From NCBI GenBank assembly GCA_024398105.1, contig JAKSJP010000013.1:1-64000 (forward strand): a stretch of DNA of 64,000 bases, given 5' to 3'. Each line of letters starts with the position of its first letter. Position 1 is the stretch's first letter. The DNA is from Bacteroidales bacterium (lineage in GTDB: Bacteria; Bacteroidota; Bacteroidia; Bacteroidales; UBA932). Below are positions 36,640 to 45,586 of the stretch, in pieces. The position numbers and the translations under genes are program-made. Below the pieces are notes generated by a model. The model searched no databases and had not been told where the DNA came from. It was given only the letters and a program-made list of their open reading frames with translations.

Positions 36640-37749
36640 ATGGCAATACTCAGCAAAATAGTAGTCCAGGATTTCAGGAACATCGCTTTGGCGGAACTCA
36701 GGTTTTCGCCAAAAGTCAACTGCATCTCTGGAAACAATGGAGAAGGCAAGACCAACCTGATGGATGCAATATGGTATCTATCAATGACTAAGAGCGCCAT
36801 TTCCTCTTCGGACAAGTTCAATTTCCGCCACGGGACGTCCGCTTTCTCGATAGCCGGAACCTACGTCATGGACAATGGTACGGAGTCCAGATTCGCCATC
36901 GCTGTGGGCGAAGGAGGGGAGAAGAAGCTCAGGAGAGATGACAAGCCGTACGGCAGGATCTCCGAACATATCGGCATCCTTCCTATCGTGATGGTCTCAC
37001 CGGCCGACATCGCTCTGGTCAGCGAATCCGGCGAGGAACGCAGGAAATTCCTCAACGCGGTGCTTTCGCAGATGGACAGGAAGTACCTTTCCGACGTCCA
37101 GCAGTACAACCGCCTTCTTCTCCAGCGTAACAAGGAACTGAAGAACTATCGCCCCGACATGGAGCTTCTCAGGATATTCGATGCCAGGATGTCTCTTTAT
37201 GCGGACCAGATCCATCAGGCCAGGAAGCGCTTCGTCGATGAGCTAAACCCTGTCGTCAGCAGGTATTATGGACTGATCTCGGGTGGCAAGGAAGAAATCT
37301 CGATAAAGTACGTGTCTGATCTCGAGAAAGGAAGCCTTGAGGACTTGCTTTCAGGCTGCCGCGAAAAGGACATGGTCATGAAATTCACGACTGCAGGCGT
37401 CCAGAGGGACGATCTTGTCTTCATGATGGGTGACCATCCTATCCGCAAGTGCGGTTCGCAGGGACAGCAGAAATCCTTCCTCGTGGCTCTCAAGTTCGCC
37501 CAGTACGAGCTGATGAAGCAGAACTACGGATTCCCTCCGATACTGCTTCTCGACGACGTGTTCGACAAACTTGACATGAACAGGATCTCAAACCTTCTCG
37601 CGATGGTCGCAGGACAGGATTTCGGCCAGATATTCATAACGGACAGCAATAAGGTGCGCCTGTCGGGAATCGTGGACGGCATAACCATGGACCGTGCGTA
37701 TTTCGATACTGCGGGCGGCTGTTTCGAGAGCATAGGCACGGACGCCTGA
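36640..37749 (+). CDS. recF: DNA replication and repair protein RecF
   Basis: A 369-residue SMC-like ATPase. The Walker A motif GNNGEGKTN follows the start, the signature region CGSQGQQKSFLVALK lies in the C-terminal third, and Walker B is ILLLDDVFDKLD. It helps load RecA at gaps during recombinational repair. It leads an operon with a DciA-like gene (36 bp) and pdxB, and has a near-leaderless promoter. Confidence 0.96.
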   Translation: MAILSKIVVQDFRNIALAELRFSPKVNCISGNNGEGKTNLMDAIWYLSMTKSAISSSDKFNFRHGTSAFSIAGTYVMDNGTESRFAIAVGEGGEKKLRRDDKPYGRISEHIGILPIVMVSPADIALVSESGEERRKFLNAVLSQMDRKYLSDVQQYNRLLLQRNKELKNYRPDMELLRIFDARMSLYADQIHQARKRFVDELNPVVSRYYGLISGGKEEISIKYVSDLEKGSLEDLLSGCREKDMVMKFTTAGVQRDDLVFMMGDHPIRKCGSQGQQKSFLVALKFAQYELMKQNYGFPPILLLDDVFDKLDMNRISNLLAMVAGQDFGQIFITDSNKVRLSGIVDGITMDRAYFDTAGGCFESIGTDA

Positions 37750-37785
37750 GGCGGGTTGCCATGGACCTGAAAAGAAGAATAGAAA

Positions 37786-38112
37786 ATGTTCAGACCCTAT
37801 AAGATAAAGAAGACGGAACCGGAGACTATGGAGAAAGTGATGAAGCTCTTCATAGCCAGGAACGGGCTGACCACAGGTGTCAACTGCCAGATCGTCTTCG
37901 AGACCTGGGACAAGGTCTCGGGTGCCGGACCATATACGCTCAACAGATTCTACCGTGACGGGAATCTCTATATAACTGTCTCATCTTCAGTCGTCAGGAA
38001 CCAGCTCTATTTCCAGAGGGAAGTCCTTGTGAAGGCGATGAACGACGCCCTCGCGGAGAATCCGATGTTCGACTCAAGGAAAGGACTTGTACGTAATATC
38101 ATCTTCAAATGA
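37786..38112 (+). CDS. DUF721 / DciA-like protein
   Basis: A 108-residue protein of the DUF721 family (VNCQIVFETWDKVSGAGPYT and LYITVSSSVVRNQLYF). DUF721 includes DciA, the ancestral loader of the replicative helicase, used in phyla that lack DnaC or DnaI. Its place next to recF fits a replication role. Its stop overlaps the pdxB ATG by 4 bp. Confidence 0.82.
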   Translation: MFRPYKIKKTEPETMEKVMKLFIARNGLTTGVNCQIVFETWDKVSGAGPYTLNRFYRDGNLYITVSSSVVRNQLYFQREVLVKAMNDALAENPMFDSRKGLVRNIIFK

Positions 38113-39152
38113 AAATCGTAGCAGACAAGGCGATCCCGTTCCTTCGCGGCGTTTTCGAGCCGTATGCGGAAGTCCTCTACAGGGACGGAGCGTCCTTTAC
38201 CCCGGAGGACGTCAGGGATGCCGATGCTCTGATCACCAGGACCCGCACCCGTTGCGATGCGTCTCTCCTGGAGGGCTCGTCCGTCAGGCTGATCGCGTCT
38301 GCGACCATAGGCCTGGACCATGTCGACGCCCATTGGTGCAAGGACCATGGCATCTCGTTCCGGAATGCTCCCGGTTGCAACGCCGGCGGCGTCGTGCAAT
38401 ACGTGTTCTCGGCCATATATGGACTGGCTGACCGCAAAGGCCTCAGTCTCGACGGCTTGACCCTTGGCATCATCGGCGTGGGCAATGTCGGAAGACGAGT
38501 GGCTGCGCTGGCGTCAAGGCTTGGCTTCAAGGTCCTTCTGAACGACCCTCCACGTGCCTTGAATGAAGGTCCGGAAGGATTCTGCGACCTTGATACCCTG
38601 CTCGCGGAGTCTGATATAGTGACTGTGCATGTGCCGCTTGCCGAGGATACCAGAGGCATGGTTGACGCTGCGTTCTTCGCAAGGATGAAGGCCGGAGCGA
38701 TGTTCATCAACGCGGCCAGGGGAGAGGTCGTCCAGGAACAGGCCATGATCGAGGCGGTTCCGTCCCTTGGCGCGACTGTCCTCGATACGTGGAACCATGA
38801 ACCTGAGATCAGCCGCGAGCTTCTCGCTCTTGTCGACATCGCGACCCCTCATATAGCAGGCTATTCCTATCAGGGAAAGCAGAACGGAACTGCAGCGGCT
38901 GTAAGGGCTGTGGCGGGCCATTTCGGCATTCAGGATCTGATGGATTTCTATCCGCAGACGGATGATCCGGCAAAGAATATGGCCGAACTTGACTTCGATG
39001 GGAAAAATCAGGAGCAGATTTGTTGCCTTTTACAGAAAAATTACCCTATCTTTAAGGACGATAAAGCGTTGAGGGAAGACCCGGGACGTTTTGAAGAGCT
39101 CCGCAAGAACTATGACTACAGGGCGGAATTCCGTCTTGATGACACGAAATAA
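38109..39152 (+). CDS. pdxB: 4-phosphoerythronate dehydrogenase
   Basis: A 347-residue D-2-hydroxyacid dehydrogenase. NAD-binding GIIGVGNVGRRVA lies near residue 122. The catalytic trio appears as Arg in NAARGEVVQ, Glu in NHEPEIS and His in TPHIAGYSYQGK. The last 90 residues form the extra dimerisation domain that separates PdxB from SerA. It acts in pyridoxal phosphate synthesis. Co-transcribed with the DciA-like gene. Confidence 0.94.
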   Translation: MKIVADKAIPFLRGVFEPYAEVLYRDGASFTPEDVRDADALITRTRTRCDASLLEGSSVRLIASATIGLDHVDAHWCKDHGISFRNAPGCNAGGVVQYVFSAIYGLADRKGLSLDGLTLGIIGVGNVGRRVAALASRLGFKVLLNDPPRALNEGPEGFCDLDTLLAESDIVTVHVPLAEDTRGMVDAAFFARMKAGAMFINAARGEVVQEQAMIEAVPSLGATVLDTWNHEPEISRELLALVDIATPHIAGYSYQGKQNGTAAAVRAVAGHFGIQDLMDFYPQTDDPAKNMAELDFDGKNQEQICCLLQKNYPIFKDDKALREDPGRFEELRKNYDYRAEFRLDDTK

Positions 39153-39173
39153 ACTAAAACTTTATAACATATA

Positions 39174-40682
39174 ATGTTCTCAAATGAAGATGTAAGGCAG
39201 ATCGAGCTCAGAGGCTCGTCTGTTGCGACTGTAGAAGCGCAGGTTGAAAGATTCAAGGTAGGTTTTCCATGGATGCGCATCGTCGGTCCTGCTACTCCTG
39301 AAAGGGGTATCATCGTGATGGACGAGGCCCAGGCTGACGAGGCAATCGCATACTGCGACGGCGCAAAGATCGCCGGCAAGTGCAAGTTCGTTCCTGCTTC
39401 AGGTGCTGCTTCTCGTATGTTCAAGGATATTTTCTCAGGCCTTGCCGTCCTTGAAGGCGGTGAGGATGTGGCAGAGGGAAGCCCTGTCCATAAGCTGGCT
39501 GCCCAGATCGAGAAGTTCGCTTTCTATTCAGAGGAACTCTTCGGAAAGGTAGAGGACTCGGCTGCGTTCAGAAAGAACGCCGCTGCCAAGGTCCTCAAGG
39601 AGCCAGGACTCGGATACGGCTCTAAGCCAAAGGGCGTCATCAAGTTCCACAGCTATCCCGAGGAGTCACGTACAGCATTCGCTGAGCACCTCGTAGAGGC
39701 TCAGGACTATATGCGAAATGCCGACGGCACCGCTACTCTCGTGGTTACTATCTCACCTGAGCACAGACCTCTCTTCGAGGCTGCACTTGAGGAAGTGAAG
39801 GCTAAGTATGAGGCAAAGTACGGCGTGAAATATGACATCACCTTCACATACCAGGACAAGGCTACCGATACAGTAGCAGTGGATATGGAGAACAATCCTT
39901 TCCGTACAGACGACGGCTCTCTCCTTTTCAGACCTGCCGGCCATGGTGCCCTCATCCACAACCTCAACAAGGTGGAGCAGGAGCTCGTCTCAATCAAGAA
40001 CATCGACAACGTATCATACGAGCGTCTCCTTCCTGTCACCGCTAAATATAAGAAGGCTCTCATGGGCAAGGCTCTCCAGCTCAGGGACCAGATCTTCGCA
40101 TACCTCGAGGCGCTTGATGCCCAGACAGATCCTGCATCTGACGCATGCAAGGCTCTCTGTGACGAGGTTGAGGAGTTCCTCGACAAGGTTCTCTGCGTGA
40201 AGCTTCCTGAGACGAGCTGCCCAGTCTGCCGCAAGAACCTTCTGGTTTCTAAGCTCAACAGACCTGTCAGAGTCTGCGGTATGGTGAAGAATGAAGGCGA
40301 GCCAGGTGGCGGTCCATTCGTCATCGAAGGCAAGGACGGTTCTACCAACCTCCAGATCCTTGAGAGCGTCCAGATCAACAAGGACGACGCTGCTGCATGC
40401 GCAGCTCTTGCTGGTGCTACCCACTTCAATCCGGTAGATCTCGTTTGCTGCCTCCGCAACTACAAGGGCGAGAAGTTCGACCTTCTCAAGTATGTCGATG
40501 AGGATGCCGGCTTCATGAGCTCAAAGAGCTACCAGGGCCGCGAGCTCAAGGCTCTCGAGCTTCCAGGCCTTTGGAACGGCGCTATGAGCGACTGGAACAC
40601 ACTCTTCGTAGAGGTTCCGCTTGACACCTTCAACCCTGTCAAGGTCGTCCTTGACCTTCTCCGTCCTGCTCATCAGGCGTAA
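39174..40682 (+). CDS. DUF4301 family protein
   Basis: A 502-residue soluble protein (MFSNEDVRQIELRGSS) of a family found largely in Bacteroidetes. The region CKFVPASGAASRMFKDIF resembles nucleotidyl-transferase-like sugar-phosphate motifs, but I cannot assign a reaction. CPVCRKN near residue 345 gives a CxxC pair. It starts 21 bp after pdxB and ends at a hairpin terminator. Confidence 0.85.
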   Translation: MFSNEDVRQIELRGSSVATVEAQVERFKVGFPWMRIVGPATPERGIIVMDEAQADEAIAYCDGAKIAGKCKFVPASGAASRMFKDIFSGLAVLEGGEDVAEGSPVHKLAAQIEKFAFYSEELFGKVEDSAAFRKNAAAKVLKEPGLGYGSKPKGVIKFHSYPEESRTAFAEHLVEAQDYMRNADGTATLVVTISPEHRPLFEAALEEVKAKYEAKYGVKYDITFTYQDKATDTVAVDMENNPFRTDDGSLLFRPAGHGALIHNLNKVEQELVSIKNIDNVSYERLLPVTAKYKKALMGKALQLRDQIFAYLEALDAQTDPASDACKALCDEVEEFLDKVLCVKLPETSCPVCRKNLLVSKLNRPVRVCGMVKNEGEPGGGPFVIEGKDGSTNLQILESVQINKDDAAACAALAGATHFNPVDLVCCLRNYKGEKFDLLKYVDEDAGFMSSKSYQGRELKALELPGLWNGAMSDWNTLFVEVPLDTFNPVKVVLDLLRPAHQA

Positions 40683-40730
40683 TTTTTGTGGCTAACGTAA
40701 GTCGTTGACTTTCTGCGTGTTATAAAATTG

Positions 40731-40760
40731 CTTTCGGCTTTTTAGCCGAAAGTAATTTTG
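40731..40760 (+). terminator. Terminator of the recF-DUF4301 run
   Basis: CTTTCGGCT (40731-40739) and AGCCGAAAG (40744-40752) form a perfect 9-bp stem with a TTTT loop, followed by TAATTTTG. It lies 48 bp after the DUF4301 stop. Confidence 0.75.
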
Positions 40761-40822
40761 TATATGGCTGATAATCAAAGGATTGCACGAAATACTCATT
40801 GGTAAAAATTCTTCAAAAATAT

Positions 40823-40876
40823 TTGGAGAATGAAAAATCGTTCCTATCTTTGCAGTGTATTAATAAACTAATACAC
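40823..40876 (+). promoter_or_regulatory. ABC operon promoter with GntR-type operator
   Basis: TTG (40823-40825), 19-bp spacer, TATCTTTG (40845-40852). Three bases later comes the inverted repeat GTGTATTA-N6-TAATACAC (40855-40876), which covers the expected start site. Its outer parts AGTGTA and TACAC resemble the YtrA operator AGTGTA...TACACT described in Bacillus. The third gene of this operon encodes a YtrA-type regulator, so autorepression is likely. Confidence 0.7.
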
Positions 40877-40911
40877 CCAAACAATAGGAAGATAACAAAC
40901 CTTATTATACT

Positions 40912-41739
40912 ATGATTACAATTTCAAATCTTGCATTCAGCTACGGCACCTTCCCAGTACTGAACAACATCAACATGAAGCTGGAAGAGGGCAGGATCTA
41001 CGGTCTCCTTGGAGAGAACGGAGTCGGAAAGACCACTCTCCTTACTCTTCTGTGCGGTCTCAAGCAGGTCAGGAACGGCAGCATCGACATCGATGGAGAG
41101 AATCCGTACGACCGCAATCCGCTTTTCCTCCAGAACCAGTTCTACCTTGCGGATGAGTTCGCACCGGTGAATGCCGCCGCGCAGAGCTGGGCAGCTCAGA
41201 CCGGCAAGTTCTGGCCGGACTATGACCATGCGAAGTTCCTCGAGATCATGGCACTTTTCGAGGTGGATCCTACAAAGAACATGAGCAGGATGTCTACCGG
41301 TCAGCTCAAGAAGACCTACATCTCTTTCGCTCTTGCGGTAAACGTAAAGTATCTTTACATGGATGAGCCGACCAACGGACTTGACATCCCTTCAAAGGCG
41401 CAGTTCCGCTCAGCGATCATGAAGTACACACGCGAGGACTCGGTGATTGTCATCTCGACACATCAGGTCCGCGACCTCGAGAACATCATCGACCCTATCA
41501 TCATCCTCGACAAGCAGGACGTGCTTCTCAAGGCGACAGTCGAAGAGATTACAGAAAAGCTCTATTTTGACTATGGTACCCAGCTCAACCCTGAGGCACT
41601 CTACACCGAGCAGCTTCCAGGAGGCTTCGTACAGGTCTATCCTAATACGACTGGCGAGGAGAGCAAGGTGAACATCGAGGCACTCTTCAACGCAGTGCAC
41701 AACAACAAGAGCCAGATCAAGAACATCTTCTCAAAATAA
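40912..41739 (+). CDS. ABC transporter ATP-binding protein
   Basis: A 275-residue ATPase. Walker A GENGVGKTTL is near residue 35, the signature is degenerate (MSTGQLKK in place of LSGGQ), and Walker B is YLYMDEPTNGLD followed by the switch histidine in VISTHQVRDLE. It pairs with the membrane protein 7 bp downstream. With the GntR gene this resembles YtrA-type operons that respond to cell-envelope stress or peptides; the substrate is unknown. Confidence 0.92.
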   Translation: MITISNLAFSYGTFPVLNNINMKLEEGRIYGLLGENGVGKTTLLTLLCGLKQVRNGSIDIDGENPYDRNPLFLQNQFYLADEFAPVNAAAQSWAAQTGKFWPDYDHAKFLEIMALFEVDPTKNMSRMSTGQLKKTYISFALAVNVKYLYMDEPTNGLDIPSKAQFRSAIMKYTREDSVIVISTHQVRDLENIIDPIIILDKQDVLLKATVEEITEKLYFDYGTQLNPEALYTEQLPGGFVQVYPNTTGEESKVNIEALFNAVHNNKSQIKNIFSK

Positions 41740-41746
41740 ACTGACT

Positions 41747-42559
41747 ATGAAAAAGACTTTCGACTTCAATAGATTCGGTAAGGTAATTACCAACGACCTG
41801 ATCAGAGTATGGCAGAACTACGGATACAGCATGCTCATCCTCATGCTCGTCCCTGCGATCGTATGCTTCTTCTGCATTGTTTTCCCATTGGTGTTCGGCG
41901 GTGAGGTCGCACATATCGGTATTGTCGGCAGGTTATTCATGTATGCGGCAGCTTCAGCTGCGCTGATGGTGTCTTTCCCGGCAAAGGTCTATGGTCACCT
42001 GACCGACAAGAGATACGGAACCGACTTCCTGATGCTTCCAGCATCGACACTGGAGAAGTTTGCTTCCATGATCCTCGTGTCAGCAGTGATTGCTCCTGCA
42101 ATCTTCTCTGTTGGTTTCATCGCGGTGGACTCAATTCTCTCAGTCACAGGACTTTTCGATGGCGGCAACCTTATCGCTTTCGTCAAGAACTCAGCCCTGA
42201 TGGACAATGAATATGTATCGGTCAACGTATGGCTGCTTGCTTTCTATAACATTGCTCTCAACATGCTTGTGTTCCTCCTTGGAGCAATCTATTTCAAGAG
42301 GGCAAAGGCTGCACTTACAATCTTCAGCCTCATGGGTGTGTCGATCCTGTTCAGCATTACAGCCGGTCCGATCATGGCAAAGATCTTAGAGAGTGGACAC
42401 TTCCTTTCATTCACTGAAGAAGACTTGAAAATGTGGTTCCAGAACCATATCGATATGGCGGGCTTCTATATCAACCTCTTCATCAATGGAGTACAGGCAT
42501 TCTGGACCCTTGTTGTATGTGGACTTATCTACCTCAGGGTTAAAACTTTAAAGCATTAG
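41747..42559 (+). CDS. ABC transporter permease-like membrane protein
   Basis: A 270-residue protein with about six hydrophobic helices (for example MLILMLVPAIVCFFCIVFP and IALNMLVFLLGAIYF). It is the likely membrane partner of the ATPase encoded just upstream. The loop YGTDFLMLPASTLEKF is shared by many Bacteroidetes ABC-2-like permeases next to GntR genes. Export of a lipid- or peptide-like substrate is an inference. Confidence 0.8.
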   Translation: MKKTFDFNRFGKVITNDLIRVWQNYGYSMLILMLVPAIVCFFCIVFPLVFGGEVAHIGIVGRLFMYAAASAALMVSFPAKVYGHLTDKRYGTDFLMLPASTLEKFASMILVSAVIAPAIFSVGFIAVDSILSVTGLFDGGNLIAFVKNSALMDNEYVSVNVWLLAFYNIALNMLVFLLGAIYFKRAKAALTIFSLMGVSILFSITAGPIMAKILESGHFLSFTEEDLKMWFQNHIDMAGFYINLFINGVQAFWTLVVCGLIYLRVKTLKH

Positions 42560-42563
42560 AACC

Positions 42564-42905
42564 ATGGATTTTTCTGAGAATAAGCCGATCTATCTACAGA
42601 TATGCGACGCAATCTGTGAGAGAATTCTCTCAGGCGAGTTCAAACCTGACGAAAGAATTCCATCTGTGAGGGAATATGGCGCCACTATCGGCGTGAATCC
42701 AAACACGGTGATGAGGACCTACGAGAAACTTACTGAAGACGGTGTCATCTTCAACAAGCGTGGTATCGGATACTTCGTGAGTCCTGATGCGTTGAATGTC
42801 GTCCTTGAGAACGAACGCAAGGAATTCATCGAGAATGAACTTCCTGCGATAATAAAGAGGATGAAGCTCCTCGGGATCGATCCTTCGTCGCTCAAGTTAG
42901 ATTAA
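42564..42905 (+). CDS. GntR/YtrA family regulator
   Basis: A 113-residue short GntR protein: winged helix at 1-75 (PIYLQICDAICERILSGEFKPDERIPSVREYGATIGVNPNTVMRTYEKL in outline) and a short helical tail used for dimerisation instead of a large effector domain, as in YtrA. It is 4 bp after the permease gene. The palindrome at 40855-40876 is its probable operator. Confidence 0.92.
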   Translation: MDFSENKPIYLQICDAICERILSGEFKPDERIPSVREYGATIGVNPNTVMRTYEKLTEDGVIFNKRGIGYFVSPDALNVVLENERKEFIENELPAIIKRMKLLGIDPSSLKLD

Positions 42906-42957
42906 AACGACCTGACAAAAGATTTAATAGTTAAACGACCATTCAAAGACTTATAAA

Positions 42958-43680
42958 ATGAAAAACAGATTTATCACTGCAGCAATGCTGCTTGGAATGA
43001 TGGCGCTCAGCTCATCATGCGTAGTAAGGGTCAATTCCTCCAAACTGAAGGATGAACTCGATTCCAGAGGAAGCCTTGAATCAATCGACATCCTGGACGA
43101 GGAAACAGCCACAAAGGTCGTCAATCTCAAGGACTTCAATGAGATAGCCTCTAAGGGTGCCTTTGATGTATACTTTGTATATAGTGACGAGCCTAAGGCA
43201 GAGATCGTTGCTTCTAAGGATATCATAGATAATGTAGTCGTCGCTCAGAAAGGAAACAAGGTGACTGTCAATCTCGACAGGAAGGTCAACGTGAAGTCCC
43301 ACGGAGTCAAGACAACAGTCCGCCTCTATGCTCCATCAGTCAAGAGCATCTCTCTTGCAGGATCGGGCAACATCGAAGCTGAGACTATCCATGAACCTGA
43401 ATTCAGTGCTGCCGTAGCCGGCTCAGGTGATATCGTCATCTACTCGATCGTCGCAGACGAGGCAGAGTTCGCAGTGGCAGGCGCAGGTGATGTAAGGGTG
43501 TCAGACCTCGAGGTCAAGGAACTTGAGGCAGCCGTCGCAGGCAGTGGAGACATAGTCCTCAATGGCCATGCAGGCCGCTTCGAAGGCGATATCGCCGGCT
43601 CAGGTGACATCGACATCAGAGGCCTTGACTGCGACAATGCCAAGACCGACGTCAAGGGCGGCGGCAAGGTAATGAGATAA
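42958..43680 (+). CDS. DUF2807 head-GIN-domain protein
   Basis: A 240-residue secreted protein with a signal peptide (cysteine near SSCVV suggests a lipoprotein). The body is a right-handed beta-helix-like DUF2807 domain with repeated GSGDI motifs (GSGNIEAE, GSGDIVIY, GAGDVRVS, GSGDIVLN, GSGDIDIR). It is 52 bp after the GntR gene and probably belongs to the same operon. An envelope adhesion or shielding role is possible but not shown. Confidence 0.87.
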   Translation: MKNRFITAAMLLGMMALSSSCVVRVNSSKLKDELDSRGSLESIDILDEETATKVVNLKDFNEIASKGAFDVYFVYSDEPKAEIVASKDIIDNVVVAQKGNKVTVNLDRKVNVKSHGVKTTVRLYAPSVKSISLAGSGNIEAETIHEPEFSAAVAGSGDIVIYSIVADEAEFAVAGAGDVRVSDLEVKELEAAVAGSGDIVLNGHAGRFEGDIAGSGDIDIRGLDCDNAKTDVKGGGKVMR

Positions 43681-43693
43681 CGGGCAGGGAAGC

Positions 43694-44170
43694 TCAGGCC
43701 TTCCAGTCCGATGGTGAACAGCCGGCAGTTCTTCGGAATTGTCGGCTGAAATTCGCTCTGTCGTTGAAACCTGCGCGTGCAGCGACCTCCGAGATGCTGA
43801 GGCCGCCTTCCTCGATCAGCCTCTTGGCGATGTCTATCCTGTGCTCCATCTTCCAGACACGAAGGTCCTTTCCGCATACCAGCTGGAACCAGTTGCGTGT
43901 AGTGGAGACAGATTCGCCGATGCCCTCTGATAGTTCCTCTATCGAGAAGTCCCTCCATTGGATCTTGTTACGCAGCTTGCAATGCTCCGAGCACCATGCC
44001 TCGATCTTCTCGGCAATGTCCGGATAGTCCACCTGACGTGGGATCATGGTACCATGATCCAGCAGCCAGGGCCTGGTGCAGCTGCCGGTCAGAAGAAGTT
44101 CGACCGGGATCGGGAAAGCCCTGCGGACAAGCATCAGGCGCAGTTTTTCAGAAATGCTTGAAAAGACCAT
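43694..44170 (-). CDS. AraC-type DNA-binding protein
   Basis: A 158-residue protein. The C-terminal half holds an AraC-type double helix-turn-helix (LSISEVAARAGFNDRANFSRQFRRTAGCSPSDW). A helical segment at about 50-110 has FSIEELSEGIGESVSTTRNWFQ, the first HTH. No sensor domain is seen, and residues 1-45 look unordered, so the gene may be a truncated regulator or start later (ATG at 44047). It converges on the DUF2807 gene, 13 bp away. Confidence 0.78.
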   Translation of the reverse strand: MVFSSISEKLRLMLVRRAFPIPVELLLTGSCTRPWLLDHGTMIPRQVDYPDIAEKIEAWCSEHCKLRNKIQWRDFSIEELSEGIGESVSTTRNWFQLVCGKDLRVWKMEHRIDIAKRLIEEGGLSISEVAARAGFNDRANFSRQFRRTAGCSPSDWKA

Positions 44171-44213
44171 GGCGTTATCAATTTCAGTAATAGTAAAATT
44201 ACGGGGAATTTGT

Positions 44214-44221
44214 TAAATTTG
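44214..44221 (+). promoter_or_regulatory. -7 box of ffh
   Basis: TAAATTTG matches TAnnTTTG, 36 bp before the ffh ATG. A -33 TTG at standard spacing is not apparent. Confidence 0.45.
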
Positions 44222-44257
44222 CAATCTTGTAAAGATTATTGACTAATAGTTCAGAAT

Positions 44258-45580
44258 ATGTTCGAAAACCTGCAGGAAAGACTTGAGAAGTCGTTCAAGA
44301 TACTCAAAGGAGAAGGCAAGATCACGGAAATCAACGTTGCGGAGACCGTAAAGGATATCCGTAAGGCTTTGCTTGACGCCGATGTCAGCTACAAAGTCGC
44401 AAAGGAATTCTGTGACAAGGTCAAGGAGAAGGCGATGGGCCAGAACGTGCTGACAGCTGTCAAGCCTCAGCAGATGATGGTCAAGATCGTCCACGACGAA
44501 CTTGCCGAGTTCATGGGAAGCAACTCTCAGGAGATCAATGTGAAAGGTAATCCAGGAGTGGTTCTCGTAGCCGGTCTCAACGGTTCCGGTAAGACTACTT
44601 TCTCAGGTAAGCTCGCGCTCTACATCAAGAGTAAGAAGGGCATGAAGGTGCTCCTCGCTGCGTGCGATACTTTCCGTCCTGCCGCTATCGACCAGTTGAA
44701 GGTCCTCGGAGATCAGATCGGTGTCCCTGTATATACAGAAGAAGGGGAGAAGGATCCTATCCGTATCGCAAAGAATGCCATCGCCAAGGCTAAGGCCGAG
44801 GGATACTCAGTAGTGATCGTCGATACAGCCGGCCGTCTTGCTGTCGACCAGCAGCTCATGGATGAGATTTCAGAGCTCCACAAGGCTGTCGATCCTACAG
44901 AGACTCTCTTCGTAGTCGACGCGATGACCGGTCAGGACGCTGTCGAGACTGCTAAGGCATTCAACGACAGACTTGACTTCGACGGAGTCGTCCTCACAAA
45001 GATGGATGGTGACACCCGTGGTGGTGCTGCGCTTTCTATCAAGGCTGTTGTCGGAAAGCCTATCAAGTTCGTCTCAATGGGCGAGAAGATGGAAGCTCTC
45101 GACCAGTTCCATCCTGCCCGTATCGCTGACCGAATCCTCGGCATGGGTGATGTCGTCACTCTCGTCGAGAAGGCTCAGGAGCAGTTCGATGAGGCTCAGG
45201 CACGTGAACTCAAGAAGAAGCTCGCCAAGGATCAGTTCACTATGTGGGACTTCTACAACCAGATCCAGCAGATCAAGAAGATGGGTAACATCAAGGATCT
45301 CGCTTCGATGATCCCAGGTGTCGGCAAGGCTATCAAGGATATTGATATCGACAATGATGCTTTCAAGAGCATCGAGGCTATCATCCTCTCTATGACTCCA
45401 TACGAGAGGGAGCATCCAGAGGCTATCAACGGAAGCCGCAAGAAGAGAATCGCTGCCGGCTCCGGTACCAACCTTCCTGAGATCAACCGCCTGCTCAAGC
45501 AGTTCGAGGGCACTCGCAAGATGATGAAGACTGCGATGACCGGAAATCTGATGCAGAAGATGAGAGGCATGCGCAGGTAA
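44258..45580 (+). CDS. ffh: Signal recognition particle protein Ffh
   Basis: A 440-residue SRP54. N domain about 1-85, GTPase G domain with GLNGSGKTTF, DTAGRL and TKMDGDTRGGAAL, and a methionine-rich M domain that binds 4.5S RNA (SGSGTNLPEINRLL-like region, then MKTAMTGNLMQKMRGMRR). It guides inner-membrane proteins to FtsY and SecYEG. It converges with the Smr gene 6 bp away. Confidence 0.97.
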   Translation: MFENLQERLEKSFKILKGEGKITEINVAETVKDIRKALLDADVSYKVAKEFCDKVKEKAMGQNVLTAVKPQQMMVKIVHDELAEFMGSNSQEINVKGNPGVVLVAGLNGSGKTTFSGKLALYIKSKKGMKVLLAACDTFRPAAIDQLKVLGDQIGVPVYTEEGEKDPIRIAKNAIAKAKAEGYSVVIVDTAGRLAVDQQLMDEISELHKAVDPTETLFVVDAMTGQDAVETAKAFNDRLDFDGVVLTKMDGDTRGGAALSIKAVVGKPIKFVSMGEKMEALDQFHPARIADRILGMGDVVTLVEKAQEQFDEAQARELKKKLAKDQFTMWDFYNQIQQIKKMGNIKDLASMIPGVGKAIKDIDIDNDAFKSIEAIILSMTPYEREHPEAINGSRKKRIAAGSGTNLPEINRLLKQFEGTRKMMKTAMTGNLMQKMRGMRR

Positions 45581-45586
45581 GAGCGC

